Source: Epiperipatus broadwayi
Lineage: Eukaryota > Onychophora > Udeonychophora > Euonychophora > Peripatidae
Assembly: GCA_028023455.1 (NCBI GenBank)
Contig: JAQFVV010012395.1
Location: forward strand, 1,366,001-1,430,000
Reading direction: 5' to 3'
DNA: 64,000 nucleotides
The notes under the pieces are model-generated. The model searched no databases, was not told the origin of the DNA, and saw nothing but the letters and a program-made list of their open reading frames with translations. This document shows, piece after piece, positions 48,726 through 60,951 of this stretch. The translations under genes were made by a program, and so were the position numbers. Numbering within the stretch: the first letter of the stretch is position 1; each line of letters opens with the position of its first letter.

Positions 48726-49703
48726 TATTGCTTCAATATAGCCGATATATATTTTGTTCAATTATTCTATTAGATTATTATTTTTATATTAAAAAATGCG
48801 TAATTAATTTATAAAAATTAGAACCATATTTTGAAGTCAAACCTCCTCCCCCATCCTGCAAAAAATATTCAATTGGGCCCCCCGACTAACTAAATCCAGT
48901 CCTTACTATACAAACATTCTCTATCATGCTTATAAAAGCTTAACTTAGAGAAGAAACGTATTTCTGGGAGAAAGACATCTATAAAAATAAAAAAAATCAG
49001 GAAATTTAACCGCATTCAGAACTACACTTTTATACATAAAGTTTGCTAATACTATATATAGCATTTCATGTTTATTCAATTTAATGAAATACTAATTATT
49101 TTAAATTAATAAGTAATTACTGAAAGTATTATCACTTTGATAAATATATAAGAAGAAATTAATAGGAAATGTTAAACTTAAAAAAAACAAACGAATTCTT
49201 ACCATCGAATCGTTATCACAAATGCAAATTAACTATTAAGATTTTAATTAATAATTCCTACAAATTCCAAGATACTGATTTTTTTTGTTTTGTTAAACCC
49301 ATTTTCCGTTCATATCATATTTCTAGAAAACAAATCCTGGTACAAATTAAGATCCGTCTACAAATTAAATAATACAATCAAATATAATTAAAAAAAACAA
49401 AAACGACAATTATTTTAAACATAATTAAATATCTAAACTATAAATTATGCTTGCTTTTGTTTATCAAATTCCTAAGAAATATTTCCTTTATGGAATTGTG
49501 GATATTTAAATAAAAACTACAAAACACATACAGAATGAATATGCAGCTAGAAATTATGCTTGTCTGAACTATTTCAAATTTGCAAAATGAGTCTGTAGTG
49601 TATATTTAAATGGCTATTTATGTATATGGTACAAGCCTAGTATTTTTTGTTTTTTGTTATGTGTTATAATAGTATTTCTATATGTAGTCGAATTTCCCAA
49701 TGA
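48726..49703. other. AT-rich stretch
   Basis: Nothing recognised apart from a GC-richer patch at 48840-48900 (CAATTGGGCCCCCCGACTAA) of unknown nature. The ORF at 49169-49372 is unsupported. Confidence 0.45.
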
Positions 49704-49808
49704 TTTTTTTTTCATATGTCATAGCATCGGCCAGATCGCGAACCCACAACCGTCTGCAACCAACTACTTGCTTGCAAGGCAGCTGCGATAACATCTCGGC
49801 TAACAACG
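49704..49808 (-). mobile_element. tRNA-derived SINE (family 1), diverged
   Basis: On the minus strand the order is a GAGATGTTATCGCAGCTGCC head, then GTTGTGGGTTCGCGATCTGG (B box), TGCTATGACATATG and an A-run tail. More diverged than the 16.9-kb and 46.7-kb copies. Confidence 0.85.
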
Positions 49809-50652
49809 CTTATTTACGTCACATTTGATTTCTGTTTTAATGTAATGATTTTTTCCCCCTCCTCTCAAATAAATTTTGAGGATTTTTCTAAAATGTCATC
49901 ATCAGCTCAGCACCAGCAAGATTATCTCCCCTTCTCAGATATACAATTGGTGCACTGACTCTCATTTGCATAATCCAATAGGTGGCTATGGGCTTTCTAC
50001 CTAAAAAAAAAATTTCTAAGCTTGTTTGTGATCTGAAAAAAGTTTCTAATTCACCTGGCTGATTTCAAACCCTAGATGCTTAGCAGGTGACTGTTCTATT
50101 AACCTAGGTCTGCAACTAGATTTGAATAATCTCAAGAATTTAGCCATATTATTTTTATTATTATCATCATTGCCATCATCATCACACTATTATAATTAAT
50201 ATAAGACATCTAAACAAATTTGTTTCATTGAAAAGTGATTCGTAAAATAAAACTTTTCTATCAAATAACATTAACCCTTTGCAAAACTTTAATACAAATA
50301 CCCATTTATATATAAGGAACAAAAATATATTTCTATAAAATTATACTATACCAAACAACATTATATAGTCTTCCATATCTTTACGATAAAGGTTTTAATG
50401 ATAATGATATAGTCTCTTCAGACTTACTTTCATTATATTTTCTGATTTTTTTTTTTTTTACTGTTAAACTATTACTAAATTGTAATGAATACAACAACTA
50501 AAATATCCAAGTCTACAAGTTGAAATTGAAGAGTAGGTATAAAACAAATGAAGTTCATCCCACATTTCCAACAATATGTGGATGTGATATCAAATATATG
50601 CATTACTTTGTTTAAATTAATTTTATTACTTGTTTTGTCCCATAATTCTGTA
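49809..50652. other. Non-genic stretch
   Basis: Nothing recognised. A short ATC/CAT-rich run lies near 50160-50185 and a T13 run near 50446. Confidence 0.5.
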
Positions 50653-52015
50653 ATAACTGAAACACAGGCTTATTATATACCTGCGTCTATATATGTAATA
50701 TATAGGGTATATGAGCACAGACTTTTTCACACGACTCTCCACTCTATCTAATAACACTGATACACTTAAACACATATATGTTGAAAAGATCAATAATCAC
50801 CAATATACGTATTTCATGCTAAACCAGCAATCATCAGTTGGTCCAGACTATCATCTCTACACATATATACTATAAGTTCTCAGATATATATTAAGATAGA
50901 CAATCTTCTTACTTTAATGGACAGGCTTCAATCTACTCCACACTCCAACTCTTCAACCGTCCATCCAATTGAAAATCTGATGGTGGAATGCTCAAAGGCC
51001 ATCCTGAGGCCAAGATATTTGTGGCACCCATGTTGACCTAAGGTCAATCTGAACCCCACATGTACAGGACATAATCCATTTAATACATATGCAAGGATGG
51101 GCAGACATCTCTACAATGTAATAACTGAAAAAAAGGCTTATATATTACATATATAGACACAGATATACAATAAGCCTATGTTTCAGTTATCTACATTACA
51201 CAGATGTCTGCCCAACCTTGATATATGTATTAAATAGATTATGTCGCTGATACATGTGGGGTTCAGATTGACCTTAGGAATCAACATGGTGTGACTATAA
51301 TCTCTAGCATCAGGGTGACTTTAAGATGCACATCAGATAGTTTAATAAGATAGATAATTGTCCTAGTTGTAGTGGACTAGATTGAAGTCTGTCCATACTA
51401 AGACGATTAACTATCTATATATATCTGAGAACTTATAGTAGATATGTTCAGAGGATACTCTGAGACCAATGATGATTGCTGGTTTATGTTGAAAACCTAT
51501 ATGGTCATTATCTTAACTTTTCAACAGATGTGTGTTTAAGTAAAGTGTATTAGTATTATTAGATAGAGTGGAGAGTGGCAGAGATCATGTGAATGTCTGT
51601 GCTCATATACCCTATATATTACATATATAGACGCAGGTATATAATAAGCCTGTGTTTCAGTTATTACATTGTGGAGATGTCTGCCCATCCTTGCATATGT
51701 ATTAAATGGATTATGTTCTGTACATGTGGGGTTCAGATTGACCTTAGGACAACATGGGTGCAACAATAATCTCGGCCTCAGAGTGGCCTTTGAGCATTCC
51801 ACCATCAGATTGTCTATCTAAATATATATCTGAGCACTTATAGTATATATGTGTAGAGATGATAGTCTAAACCAACTGATGATTGCTAGTTTAGCATGAA
51901 ATACATATATTGGTGATTATTCATCTTTTCAACATATGTGTTTAAGTGTATCAGTGTTATAAGATAGAGTGGAGAGTCGTGTGAAAGTATGTGCTCATAT
52001 ACTCTATATATAATA
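50653..52015. repeat. Three repeat A (~480-bp form) units, one plus and two minus
   Basis: Unit 1 is plus (50653-51131). Unit 2 is minus (about 51181-51662). Unit 3 is minus (about 51656-52015) and incomplete. All carry the landmarks of the 0.55-1.39-kb copies, with the unit 2 and 3 landmarks reverse-complemented. TATAATAAGCCTGTGTTTCA joins units 2 and 3 and mirrors TGAAACACAGGCTTATTATA at the start of unit 1. Units 1 and 2 form a ~1-kb inverted repeat with a short AT spacer. The ORFs at 50548 and 51536 share residues (TETQAYYIPASIYVIYRVYE) only because they read opposite strands of the same repeat. Confidence 0.9.
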
Positions 52016-52387
52016 ATTCTGTATAACCTACATAATAACTGTTCAATGTAATTTAGAAAATTTTCTGCATTTCACATCTATAGAGCAGACCAAGAAATTA
52101 ATTTGGATTCAACATCTTAAGATGTTGAAACTTTCAGATCTTTAGTTTGGATACTATGAAAAACATTTAACGTTGGCCAGTAAATGAATAAATGCAACAG
52201 TACCAACAGCCATAAAAAAAAAACCCAGATAGAAGTAAACCATAGGATCTGCAAACTGTAATGGGATCTAGTGTTAACCAATTTGTATATTAATAAAATG
52301 CAAGATCTTATTAATAATACTTAAGTCAAGCTAGAATCATCACTATGGAGCGAAATAAGATTGAGATCATATAATTAATTTTGGTTC
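52016..52387. other. Spacer
   Basis: AT-rich, nothing recognised. Confidence 0.5.
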
Positions 52388-52591
52388 TTATATTGCTATA
52401 AGAGATGATAAAGATAGACAGCTGAAATCTTAAATTGAATTCCAAGAAATAGAAATAGACAACACATGAGGTGGATGGATTAAATAAGCACGTGTGCTGG
52501 GATCATGTTGAGAATTGAAGTTAAAGATCAGAGAAGATGGATTGAACTTGGAGAGATCATCCTGCAGTGAATTATAAAATGGTTGAAAATG
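52388..52591 (+). mobile_element. RTE-clade LINE, 3'-terminal fragment
   Basis: The reading resembles AIRDDKDRQLKS (ARRDDNRWTIEI in the larger copy), then the end region with RWMD, MLRIEVKDQRRWIELGEI and ILQ, ending ATAAAATGGTTGAAAATGA. Only the last ~65 codons remain, heavily mutated. Confidence 0.85.
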
Positions 52592-53064
52592 ATATTAATC
52601 TAACGTGAACAGATTAATGCAGAAAGGATTTAGTTTTAAAAACATTTTACTTCTAAAATCATATGATTTCTCTTGTTTGGTAGAAATTTTCTCATCATTT
52701 TACATGCCAAAGTAGAAAAATTAAATAAAATCAGTGGATACTATATGTCATTATTACACCTGCTAGTGTTCACTGATTTTAATTATTGTTTTATACCTCA
52801 ACATCTAAGATGAATGAAACAAAAGACTCCCATCACTGCCTAATTAAATAAGTTTTAGATTATGTGTAATTAAATACAAATGTTTAGAATTAGTTTGTAA
52901 CTGAGATCTATAAAATATATAACTACTTACCTACTTTTGGGACTATAAAGTTATAGTGAGTTCAGAATCTATTTAAGTAATAAAGAGTTTCCTAAACAAA
53001 TATAATGTAAATTAATGCTTTCTATTAAAAGAAGGCCAACACAGAAAGCTGTGATGTGATGTAA
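52592..53064. other. AT-rich stretch
   Basis: Nothing recognised. Confidence 0.5.
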
Positions 53065-53130
53065 AATCCTGTTTATAGATATTGCACTGCCACCTAGTAT
53101 CCACTGATTGTACTCAGTGCTTACATTTTG
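53065..53130 (+). repeat. Possible diverged repeat B fragment
   Basis: Contains ACCTAGTATCCACTGATTGT and ACTCAGTGCTTAC, which resemble the GCATCCATTGATTACT and GGCACTGAG blocks of repeat B, in the same orientation as the 39.2-kb copy. The match is short. Confidence 0.4.
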
Positions 53131-53143
53131 ATATTTATTTTAG

Positions 53144-53215
53144 TGCAGTGGTAGAGTGTCAAACTCTGGAAGGTGGCGTCTCTGGATAATTTCCAGTGCT
53201 GGCACTTCCTGCACT
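53144..53215 (+). mobile_element. Possible tRNA-derived SINE (family 2) head
   Basis: TTAGTGCAGTGGTAGAGTGT is a good tRNA A-box-like block (Gly/Glu-type TGGTAGAG). GTCTCTGGATAATTTCC, about 50 bases on, could be a B-box relic. Similar heads are at 28.2 kb and 63.5 kb on the minus strand. It is not a functional tRNA: the acceptor and anticodon stems do not pair well by eye. Confidence 0.5.
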
Positions 53216-54689
53216 TAAACTTCTTATGAACTCTTAAGCAATAACGCCATTTGAGTATTTTGTTAGTGTATATAGGCATATTGCCATTATCTGCTTTTAT
53301 TTATATAAAAGTGAACTTTCTACCCAAAATAGATTCATTGATTTATAACCAATAGAATATTGTCTATCTTAACACTACAAAATTACCATTAAAATCTAAC
53401 TCATTAAAATGCTAGAATAGTCAAGCTAACGGGGGGGGGGATCACTGATAATGCTCAAGTATAATTGCCTGGTTATAGTCTTACCGTTTTTTAGCTATCT
53501 TGATCTGCCTTACATAAAAAACTTAATACATGTAAATAAAAAAATACATCGATTTTTAGTAATATAGCCTGAAGATTTGCAATGATGGGATTTTGATTAT
53601 AGTTATATGTTGGATTATTTTCATAATAATACCTTTAGAAAAAAAATTAAACGTTATTTAATTACATTGAATTGTTCGTAATAGCACACAGGTTGGTATT
53701 AGTGTATATACCATTCTTCTACTAATAATTAATGTGATTGGAAAATTTAAATAAAGTTTAACAATTTTTCTAAAAATAATAACAAAATTGCAGATGCTTT
53801 AAAAAAAAAATGCTGAAGTTATACGATAAAAGTGAAATCGGATTGTATAAATCCTAAAGAATGAACAATGCTAAGAAATAAACAAACTTTTTGACATTTT
53901 TTTACTATTAAGTTCTAATTTATTGTTATTTTTAACATAGGATATCTTTAAAACAGCATGTGGCATCAACCTAATAGGAATTTTCTAAATAGTATAATTA
54001 ATTCAAATACGTATAAACACATAAATTTATTTATATATAAGAATATAGTATGTGCCTATGTATATAGGCGTGCATGATAATGTGTACATTCTAATTAAAA
54101 ATATGTGCACATATACAAATATGGTAAGAGGATTGACATACAGAAACAAGACAATATCATATTATAAGCCAGAAAATGGAGAATACGGAGAGGATGGCAC
54201 TGAATAAGGAATTAACAAGTATTATTTGTTTCTGGAGCCTGTAATACACGACAGCAGTGGAATAGAATAAAGTTTGTCTGTAAAGACTGATTTATTGAAG
54301 AAGTTTCCAAGATTATACACAATTGTATGCCGTCAGTTTCTTGAGCAACTTGATTTCTTTTTAATTATCAAAAGTGAAATTCTTTTATATGACCTTTAGA
54401 AAGAAGTGAAAGTTACATAGACCCAGATCTTGGAACAGGGTCAGTATTAAAACACACATATTTTTTAACTAAAATTATTTTTGCAGACACCCCAAGAGTA
54501 AAAATATATGCTGACAAAGTTTTATTAAGATGCTTATTACCATTCTATCATACATTACACCTTGCTGAATAATCATCTGTTTGTTTTTTCTCTTTCAAAA
54601 CTAGTTAAAGTCTTAAAAGTACAGTTCGTTTTTCTAAGGGAGTATATAACTTCTTTATATTGAATGTTTTTTATATAAATATATATAAG
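53216..54689. other. AT-rich desert
   Basis: A G10 run lies at about 53431. Nothing else recognised. Confidence 0.5.
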
Positions 54690-55215
54690 TAGAGGGATTT
54701 GAACTCATGATTTTTTAAACTATTCATCCACTCCATCTTATTCAATGGATACACATGTCTACATATATGCGAAAAAGGCACATGATCCTCAAAATACTTA
54801 TTTCATGAAGCCCACCCCTCTCTTATTAATATATATGGATATGTAATGGTAAGATAATAAGAGGAGTTAAATTGACTTAATGTTTACATAATATGACTAC
54901 AATATCAAATCCAATAAGGGCTTTGAGCATTCCATCATCAGTTTTTAATGAACAGTTGAATAGTTGGAAGGGTGTGAAAGTTGAAGCTTGTCCATTAAGG
55001 TTTGAGGAATTACTATCTTAATATAAACGGAACACTGATTGTATATATGTGTGGGAGATTGTGATCTGGCCCAATTGGTGAGTGCTGGTTCTGCTGAAAT
55101 ATGTATACTGGGGATCATATATCTTTTTTGCATGTATGTGATCATGTGCATTGGTTGATTGAGATGGAGTGGATGATTAATAGACTGAAACATCCTGAGT
55201 TCAAATTCCTTCTAT
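54690..55215 (-). repeat. Composite repeat A copy with tRNA-like end and inverted flanking arm
   Basis: Read on the minus strand from 55215: GAAGGAATTTGAACTCAGGA, ATCATCCACTCCATCTCAAT and ATGCAAAAAAGATATATGAT. Then come the AACCAGCACTCACCAATTGG core, TTAATGGACAAGCTTCAAC and GATGATGGAATGCTCAAAG. This order joins landmarks of the ~330-bp form (GAAAAAGATCTATGATC) with those of the ~480-bp form (TTTAATGGACAGGCTTCAA). An inverted partial copy of the first ~120 bases lies at 54690-54810, so the locus is palindromic. TGAGTTCAAATTCC on the plus strand resembles a B box. The 82-codon minus ORF is only this repeat read through. Confidence 0.8.
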
Positions 55216-56980
55216 TAAACTTTGCTTTTATTTTGTGGCAATCCTGAGATATCATATAAATAAATTCATGCATAACCATATAATTTTTCAAAGTAAAACC
55301 TGGTCTCTAATCTGCATTTTGAATTATATACTTTACATTTTTTTATGTCATTAATGGTAGAAATATTGAGATTTGGGTAGTAAGAATAGAAAAATTCATA
55401 AATTAACTTATTACAGATCTGGTAAAAAGTTAGTCGGAGAACACTATTTGACAACGATATGGATCAAAAGGATGCTCTTTCTAAAGTTGTGGTAAATCAA
55501 TACCTATGATTTGATTGGCTGGTTAATTAATCACTATTAATAAATTGATTTATATATTTATTCCAGTTTAGTTGCATTCACATTTGGATTATATAAAGAA
55601 AAACATGTAACTGTTAGGAGGAGGGGGATTACTTCATGGTGTACGATCAGTAGCTATGGTTCAAATCCATGCCACTTACAGTTTTCAAGATCTAAATATG
55701 TTTAGGATATTTTTTCTATCCCATGGCCAACCCATCTAATCATTTGATATTTGTTGATAAATTATATATAGCAATGCTTAATTAAAATGAAAATGGAAAA
55801 AATACTCAAACACCAATTAGCAAACGCTAAGTAAAGCCTTCTTTCTCTTTTATTATTCCTCTAAGAAGAAAGACATGGGAAGGAGGCTATTGGAAAAATC
55901 TTTTCTCTGCAATGAATTATTTAAAGACTTATCTTTATATCAATTGATGAAGCGTCAGTAGTTGTACACTTTGATAATACACACTGCTGTTGCTGGAAGT
56001 TTACATGAAATTAATACACATTTGTTGTCATGGAAACTTTAACTTCAATATATATAATATCTGAAAAAAATTATGAGGGAGGAGGAGTGCCTCAAACTTA
56101 CAAAAATATTATTTCTTAATGAGTTACGATTTATTTGTCCTTGAATAGAAAATAATAATACACATCACAATAAAAATAAATAAATAACATTAAGCAATAA
56201 CATAGTATAATAAATAAATTGATATAGTCACATTTTAAAATCAAATTTTAACCCATTCACCCCCGCGCACAGCTCAAAAGCTGCTTACAAACTATTAAAT
56301 AAGCTTAATTGACAATGTTTGTATTTTGTTGAAAAAACTTATGTAGCTAACTTTTTAAAATAATTCCCCACCATATCATACTTGATTTTAAAAACAGTTT
56401 AACTTCAATTGCTGGACATTACACAATATATCAGAGCTAAGTGAAAACTTTAATTTGTGGTTTTCAGTTTTAATAGAATATAACAGAAAGTTTTGACCAA
56501 CTAACATTTGAAAAAAATGTTGTAGTTATAGCTCAAATACAGAGAAACATGACAGAAAATGGAGAGGGGGACGACGACAATTGACTATTTTTAAAAGTAC
56601 TATTATTACATTATATTGATATAAAAATATTTAATAAAATACTAAAAATTAATAAATACAAAATTATTATTATTTAATATTTACATTTAAATATAAAGTG
56701 AGGGAAAAAAACTAATTGGCAAATGTTCATTTGTTTGAAAAATATGTTGTAATTAAAGCTCTTAACAAGCATATAAATAGTCACCCTTAGCAATATAAAA
56801 TACTGAGAATAACCTGTTGCTATTTATATTTCATTCCATAACAGAACGTTCATTCAGAAATCCCTGACGATACTCAATATATAGTTATGATAATGTTTAG
56901 TATTAAAATTAAAAATGTGTGATTCTATTCAAATGAAAAATTAAATCTAAACTTTTGAAAAATGTAGATATATTATGATG
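55216..56980. other. AT-rich desert
   Basis: No gene. At 55658-55672 GGTTCAAATCC is a perfect B-box-like string, but no matching A box at the right distance is convincing. Confidence 0.45.
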
Positions 56981-57855
56981 TACACATGTTGCCATTTATA
57001 GTTTCTTCATTGTGTACAAATAGCTAAATACAGCAAATAATTCAAGGTTATCTGGTTGATAAAAAAATATTTATTGTTTTGAATGAATGTAGAATAAGTG
57101 AACCATATACTTATTAAATTTTAAAATGAAATATTTTAAAATTATTATTGTGCAAATGATAACAATGCCTTATTAGAATTTGAAGAAACACATGATCAAA
57201 AGCTACTATTTAAAAGAAAAGGATCACTTTTTGTGTTGCTATAGCTACAGAAATGATTTTTTTCTTTTGCTTGAAATTTTGTATTTATTTTACTTTGCTT
57301 TTAATAAATATATTTGCAATAAAGAAATATGGACTGTGAATAAGACAAATTTAGAGAGATGGGGCATCAGTTCCCACCCCCCTTCATTTGATATCTTTAT
57401 GATTAAAACAAAATGAATTTCACAAATGCTATGCTGACCACCATAAAGTTAAGATAATTGAATTCACTTTGGACTGCGATATCAAAAGGAATAATAATTG
57501 AATATCTAATAATTTAAATTGTTTATGGATCCCTATGTTTTTGCTAGCAGAAAGGTACCAAAGGAAATATAATCAAATAATGGATTATCAGTTGAAGTCA
57601 TACATATGCAATACTGTGGTAACAGATACTCATAAAAACCTTTAAGTTTAATTTATAAAGAAAAAATGATTAAAAAAAGAAAAAAAATATGATGACAATT
57701 TTAATGGTAGACATTTCTGAAAGTTTTGCTTTTATTAATAATTTCTATTAGTATAAATAACCTGTTTGGCATTTGTTATCATTTAAATGATATGACAAAT
57801 ATATATATATATTCTAAAAAGTAACAATATTAAAGTTTTTTATTGCTTTGCTTAA
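56981..57855 (+). repeat. Direct repeat D, upstream copy (LTR-like)
   Basis: About 875 bp, collinear with 60952-61818. Shared blocks include ATGTTGCCATTTATAG, TAGAATAAGTGAACCAT, GATAACAATGCCTTATTAGA, CACATGATCAAAA, GCTATGCTGACCA, CATAAAGTTAAGATAATTGA, ATCAAAAGGAATAATAATTG, AATCAAATAATGGATTA-like and TTTATTGCTTTGCTTAA. The copies differ by many substitutions and small indels. The 78-codon ORF at 57180-57416 is not kept in the other copy, so it is not a gene. Confidence 0.9.
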
Positions 57856-59058
57856 AGAGTTTATAATTAACCCTTTTAAGATTGTATGCTTTATAAATTA
57901 AATGTATATCACATCTATCAATTGCAACCATAAAAAAGGAAACAGAGAAAGCAACTTATAAAATATATGATAGGATATTAGATTGCAGTTGATAAATTAA
58001 AATTATAATCTTTATTTTACCCACCTCAATGAGTTACTGCTTATTTCAATAAATTTATATTATTATTATTAACTTAGGCATTTTGATTTGCCTATTACAT
58101 CAATCATTATAAATTATTTCATTACACAATTTATTTTACAATTAAGATAATTGATTATGCATCCCATATTACACTTTATCATTATATATATCATCATTTA
58201 TTGAATTGTATCTTCTTTGCCAGGCAAGATACTCATTATATGGACCCATTGATGCTCCTTACAAATTTATAAGTCCATTGTAAATATAAATTTAAACTGC
58301 CATATAGCTATTTATATATCATCTATTTTAGTTATACATTTTAGTTGCATAAGTATAACATTCTATGCAGTATATTTAAATTGCACAAATATTTAGTGTA
58401 TACCTGGAGAAAACCATTTGGTTCACGATTTATTACATGTGATTTGACCAAATCCATGAGGCACTTGCATGGCCAGCTAACCATGCTCAGTTATAATATT
58501 TCATTGTATTTGTGATTAACCAAATATGAAAGCTATTCAGTGAACAGCACTTATTTTAGTTTTACATTTTGGCAGTCTTTATTAATTTTCCTTTTACATT
58601 TGGCTCATCCAACTTCCATAGAAATAGATATTGTTATTCATGAGATAATGTTGCCTCATTATCATCGTTTTTATATCTTAGAGGTTAGTTTCCTTTCACA
58701 TTTGGTGTCCAATGTGAGATTCAAGTATTTACCCATGACAGATTTAAAGTTATGTATTGATGGATAAAAACAAAATATTTGATCAATAATCACAATTGAA
58801 GTCAGCTATTTTTGTATATACTAGTGTTAGATTAAACAGAGTAATGACTTAATAGATAATTTTTAAATTTGTAATTGGGTTTTATTAAGGGTTTGAATTT
58901 AAAGGGGTTACCAAATTGTTTTCTGAAAAATAGAAGTGTAAGAATACATAAATTAAGAAATAGAAATATTGTAAAATGCTTTATAAATAAAAATGTTTTA
59001 TAGATGTGCCAAAATGGGGGCATGTAAAGGCAAAATACTAGATGATTATGCCTGGACT

Positions 59059-59120
59059 TATCATCATCTTCATCATCATCATCATCATCATAATAATAAT
59101 GATAATAATAATAATAATTT
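59059..59120 (+). repeat. CAT/AAT microsatellite
   Basis: A run of CAT triplets passes into AAT/GAT triplets. It gives a His/Asn-rich frame on one strand and an Asp/Tyr-rich frame on the other; both ORFs are by-products. Confidence 0.9.
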
Positions 59121-59249
59121 GTCTGTGACTTTAAAAGCACTAGATAGATATGTGTTATATATTAGTAAAATGCAAAGAAATATGGGCTCATTACTAATAA
59201 TTATTATTAAGTTCTCCTCATGAATAATGAAAAGTCTAACTAACTTATT

Positions 59250-59509
59250 TAGTTGTATTTTTATATTGGACTACTTCCATCATCTAATATGCATATTGAA
59301 TGTCTTTAGAAAATTTAACTTTATTTAAATATTCCAAATACATTCAACTGGTAGTAACAGCACATCAAACAGGTGCATATACTAACGTGTTTGATGTGCT
59401 GTTACTAACAGTTGAATGTATTTGGAATATTTAAATAAAGTTAAATTTTTCTAGACATTCAATACTCTTATCAGATGATGGAAATAGTTCAATATAAAAG
59501 TACAACTAG
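59250..59509. mobile_element. 260-bp near-perfect foldback (MITE-like)
   Basis: The arms of about 125 bp pair almost perfectly. AGTTGTATTTTTATATTGGA at the left matches AGTTGTACTTTTATATTGAA at the reversed right end. CAAATACATTCAACTG, GTAACAGCACATCAAACA and AAATTTAACTTTATTTAAAT are exact in both arms. The loop (around GGTGCATATACTAA) is under 20 bases. The direct repeat AACTTATTTAG occurs at 59242 and 59540, a possible but uncertain target duplication. The high arm identity suggests a recent or actively folding element. Confidence 0.92.
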
Positions 59510-60951
59510 AACACCATCACAAATCTTCAGAAAAACACCAACTTATTTAGTGAAGTGTATTATATTTTAGTTGTTTAAGAAATAGATGGAAAACAATACT
59601 GCTCACTACTTGAATTTGTTGCTGATAACACAATGCAAAGTCTTTTGAGCATAGTCATAGTCATGAGATTTATGCTATGTTTGTATACAAAATATGTTGA
59701 ATTTTTTAAAATAAATAAATAAATTTATACACGTTAGTTAGGGATAATATTGTGATAGGTGAATCAATCACTATCGAGAGGTGATGTTCTTGTGATATTT
59801 TATAATACATACATTGAAATGTGTGTAAGGATCTAATTGATTTGTACAGTTCAGCATATAAAGCAAAATAGAGGAAACAAGCTATTTATTTTGTTTGGTC
59901 TGGGATATTAAACTGGAAAGGAGAAAGTCATGTTCTTCCCTTTTTATGATAATAATTATAAATAAGATCAAATTATGAAAAATGTAAAAGAGTAAGTTAT
60001 GTTAGGACAAGAAGAGTAGTGAAGTCTCTATCATATCAAAAATTGATCAAAATGAATCAATAATGGCAATGTTAACAAGTTTAATGAGTGAAATGATAAA
60101 CAAGAATTAAAACAAGAAATGAAACAAAATCAAAAATTTAAACAAATCCTGGAAAAATTACCAAGAGATTTAATGAACAAGCAAAACCAGACCCAGAAAT
60201 TTTAGAAACTATGTTAAGTATCAACAAATTAATAATAAAGAGTTCAATATGGTAAGAATAGACAGAGAAAATAAGTCCACAGTTTAAAAACTCAGATAGC
60301 GCAAGGTAGCTTGGATGTAATGACATCTAAAGTAACTGAACAGATTTCTTTGAAAGGGGGTTCTATCACAAGCTTAAAAAGGGATGATAGATATAAAATT
60401 TTGTCAGAAGTAAACCTATTAAAATCTAAATGGTTTTATCACCATGTAATATGCAGTCGTAAATATAGGTACATTAATGGGGGACAAGAATTTGTCTCAA
60501 TTATTATATAAGGCCAGTAATATGTGTTGATTTGAGTTTATGGTGAAACTACAATCAAATATGTGAATCATTATGGATGTAGTAGTAATGATTTGTTTAT
60601 AGTAATAACTATATTCATGAGTTTATTTGGTATAAAGAGTCCATATTCATTAGAAACGAAGGAGTTCATTTTATTAATTGAATAATAGACAACTTATGTG
60701 ATGTCCTAGATTTGTTTTACAAATATCCAGTTAGGATAAAATATAAATATCCAAATGGATATAATTATTGCAGGATATTTGTATTGTTGATTTTAGTAAG
60801 TTTAGATATTTTTTTAAAATAAAATATATGTAATTGTACGTAATCATTGATTTCATTGTTGTGATGGTTTAGTTTTAATTATTAGTTGGTAATGATGATC
60901 TTATGTTAATTGTTTTGAATTGTTTTCTTTATTTTCATTAAGAGAGGAATA

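Larger units (their letters stand above)
57856..60951 (+). other. 3.1-kb interior between the two direct repeats
   Basis: Contains a near-perfect foldback (59250-59509), a CAT/AAT microsatellite (about 59059-59120) and weak codon-like traces. At 60063-60230, in shifting frames, residues like MAMLTSLMSEMINKN, ELKQEMKQNQKFKQILEKLP and DPEILETMLSIN are seen (possibly coiled-coil). At 60311-60511 there is a 66-codon frame, MDVMTSKVTEQISLKGGS and onward. I recognise no protease, integrase or reverse transcriptase. A purine run, AAGAGAGGAA, sits 2-11 bases before the downstream repeat. Confidence 0.5.

Noticed and set aside
55640-55690. tRNA-like locus around GGTTCAAATCC
   Set aside because: B box only; no A box at the expected distance and no second copy.
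58832-59223. Histidine/asparagine-rich ORF and its antisense Asp/Tyr-rich partner
   Set aside because: Both are translations of the CAT/AAT microsatellite.
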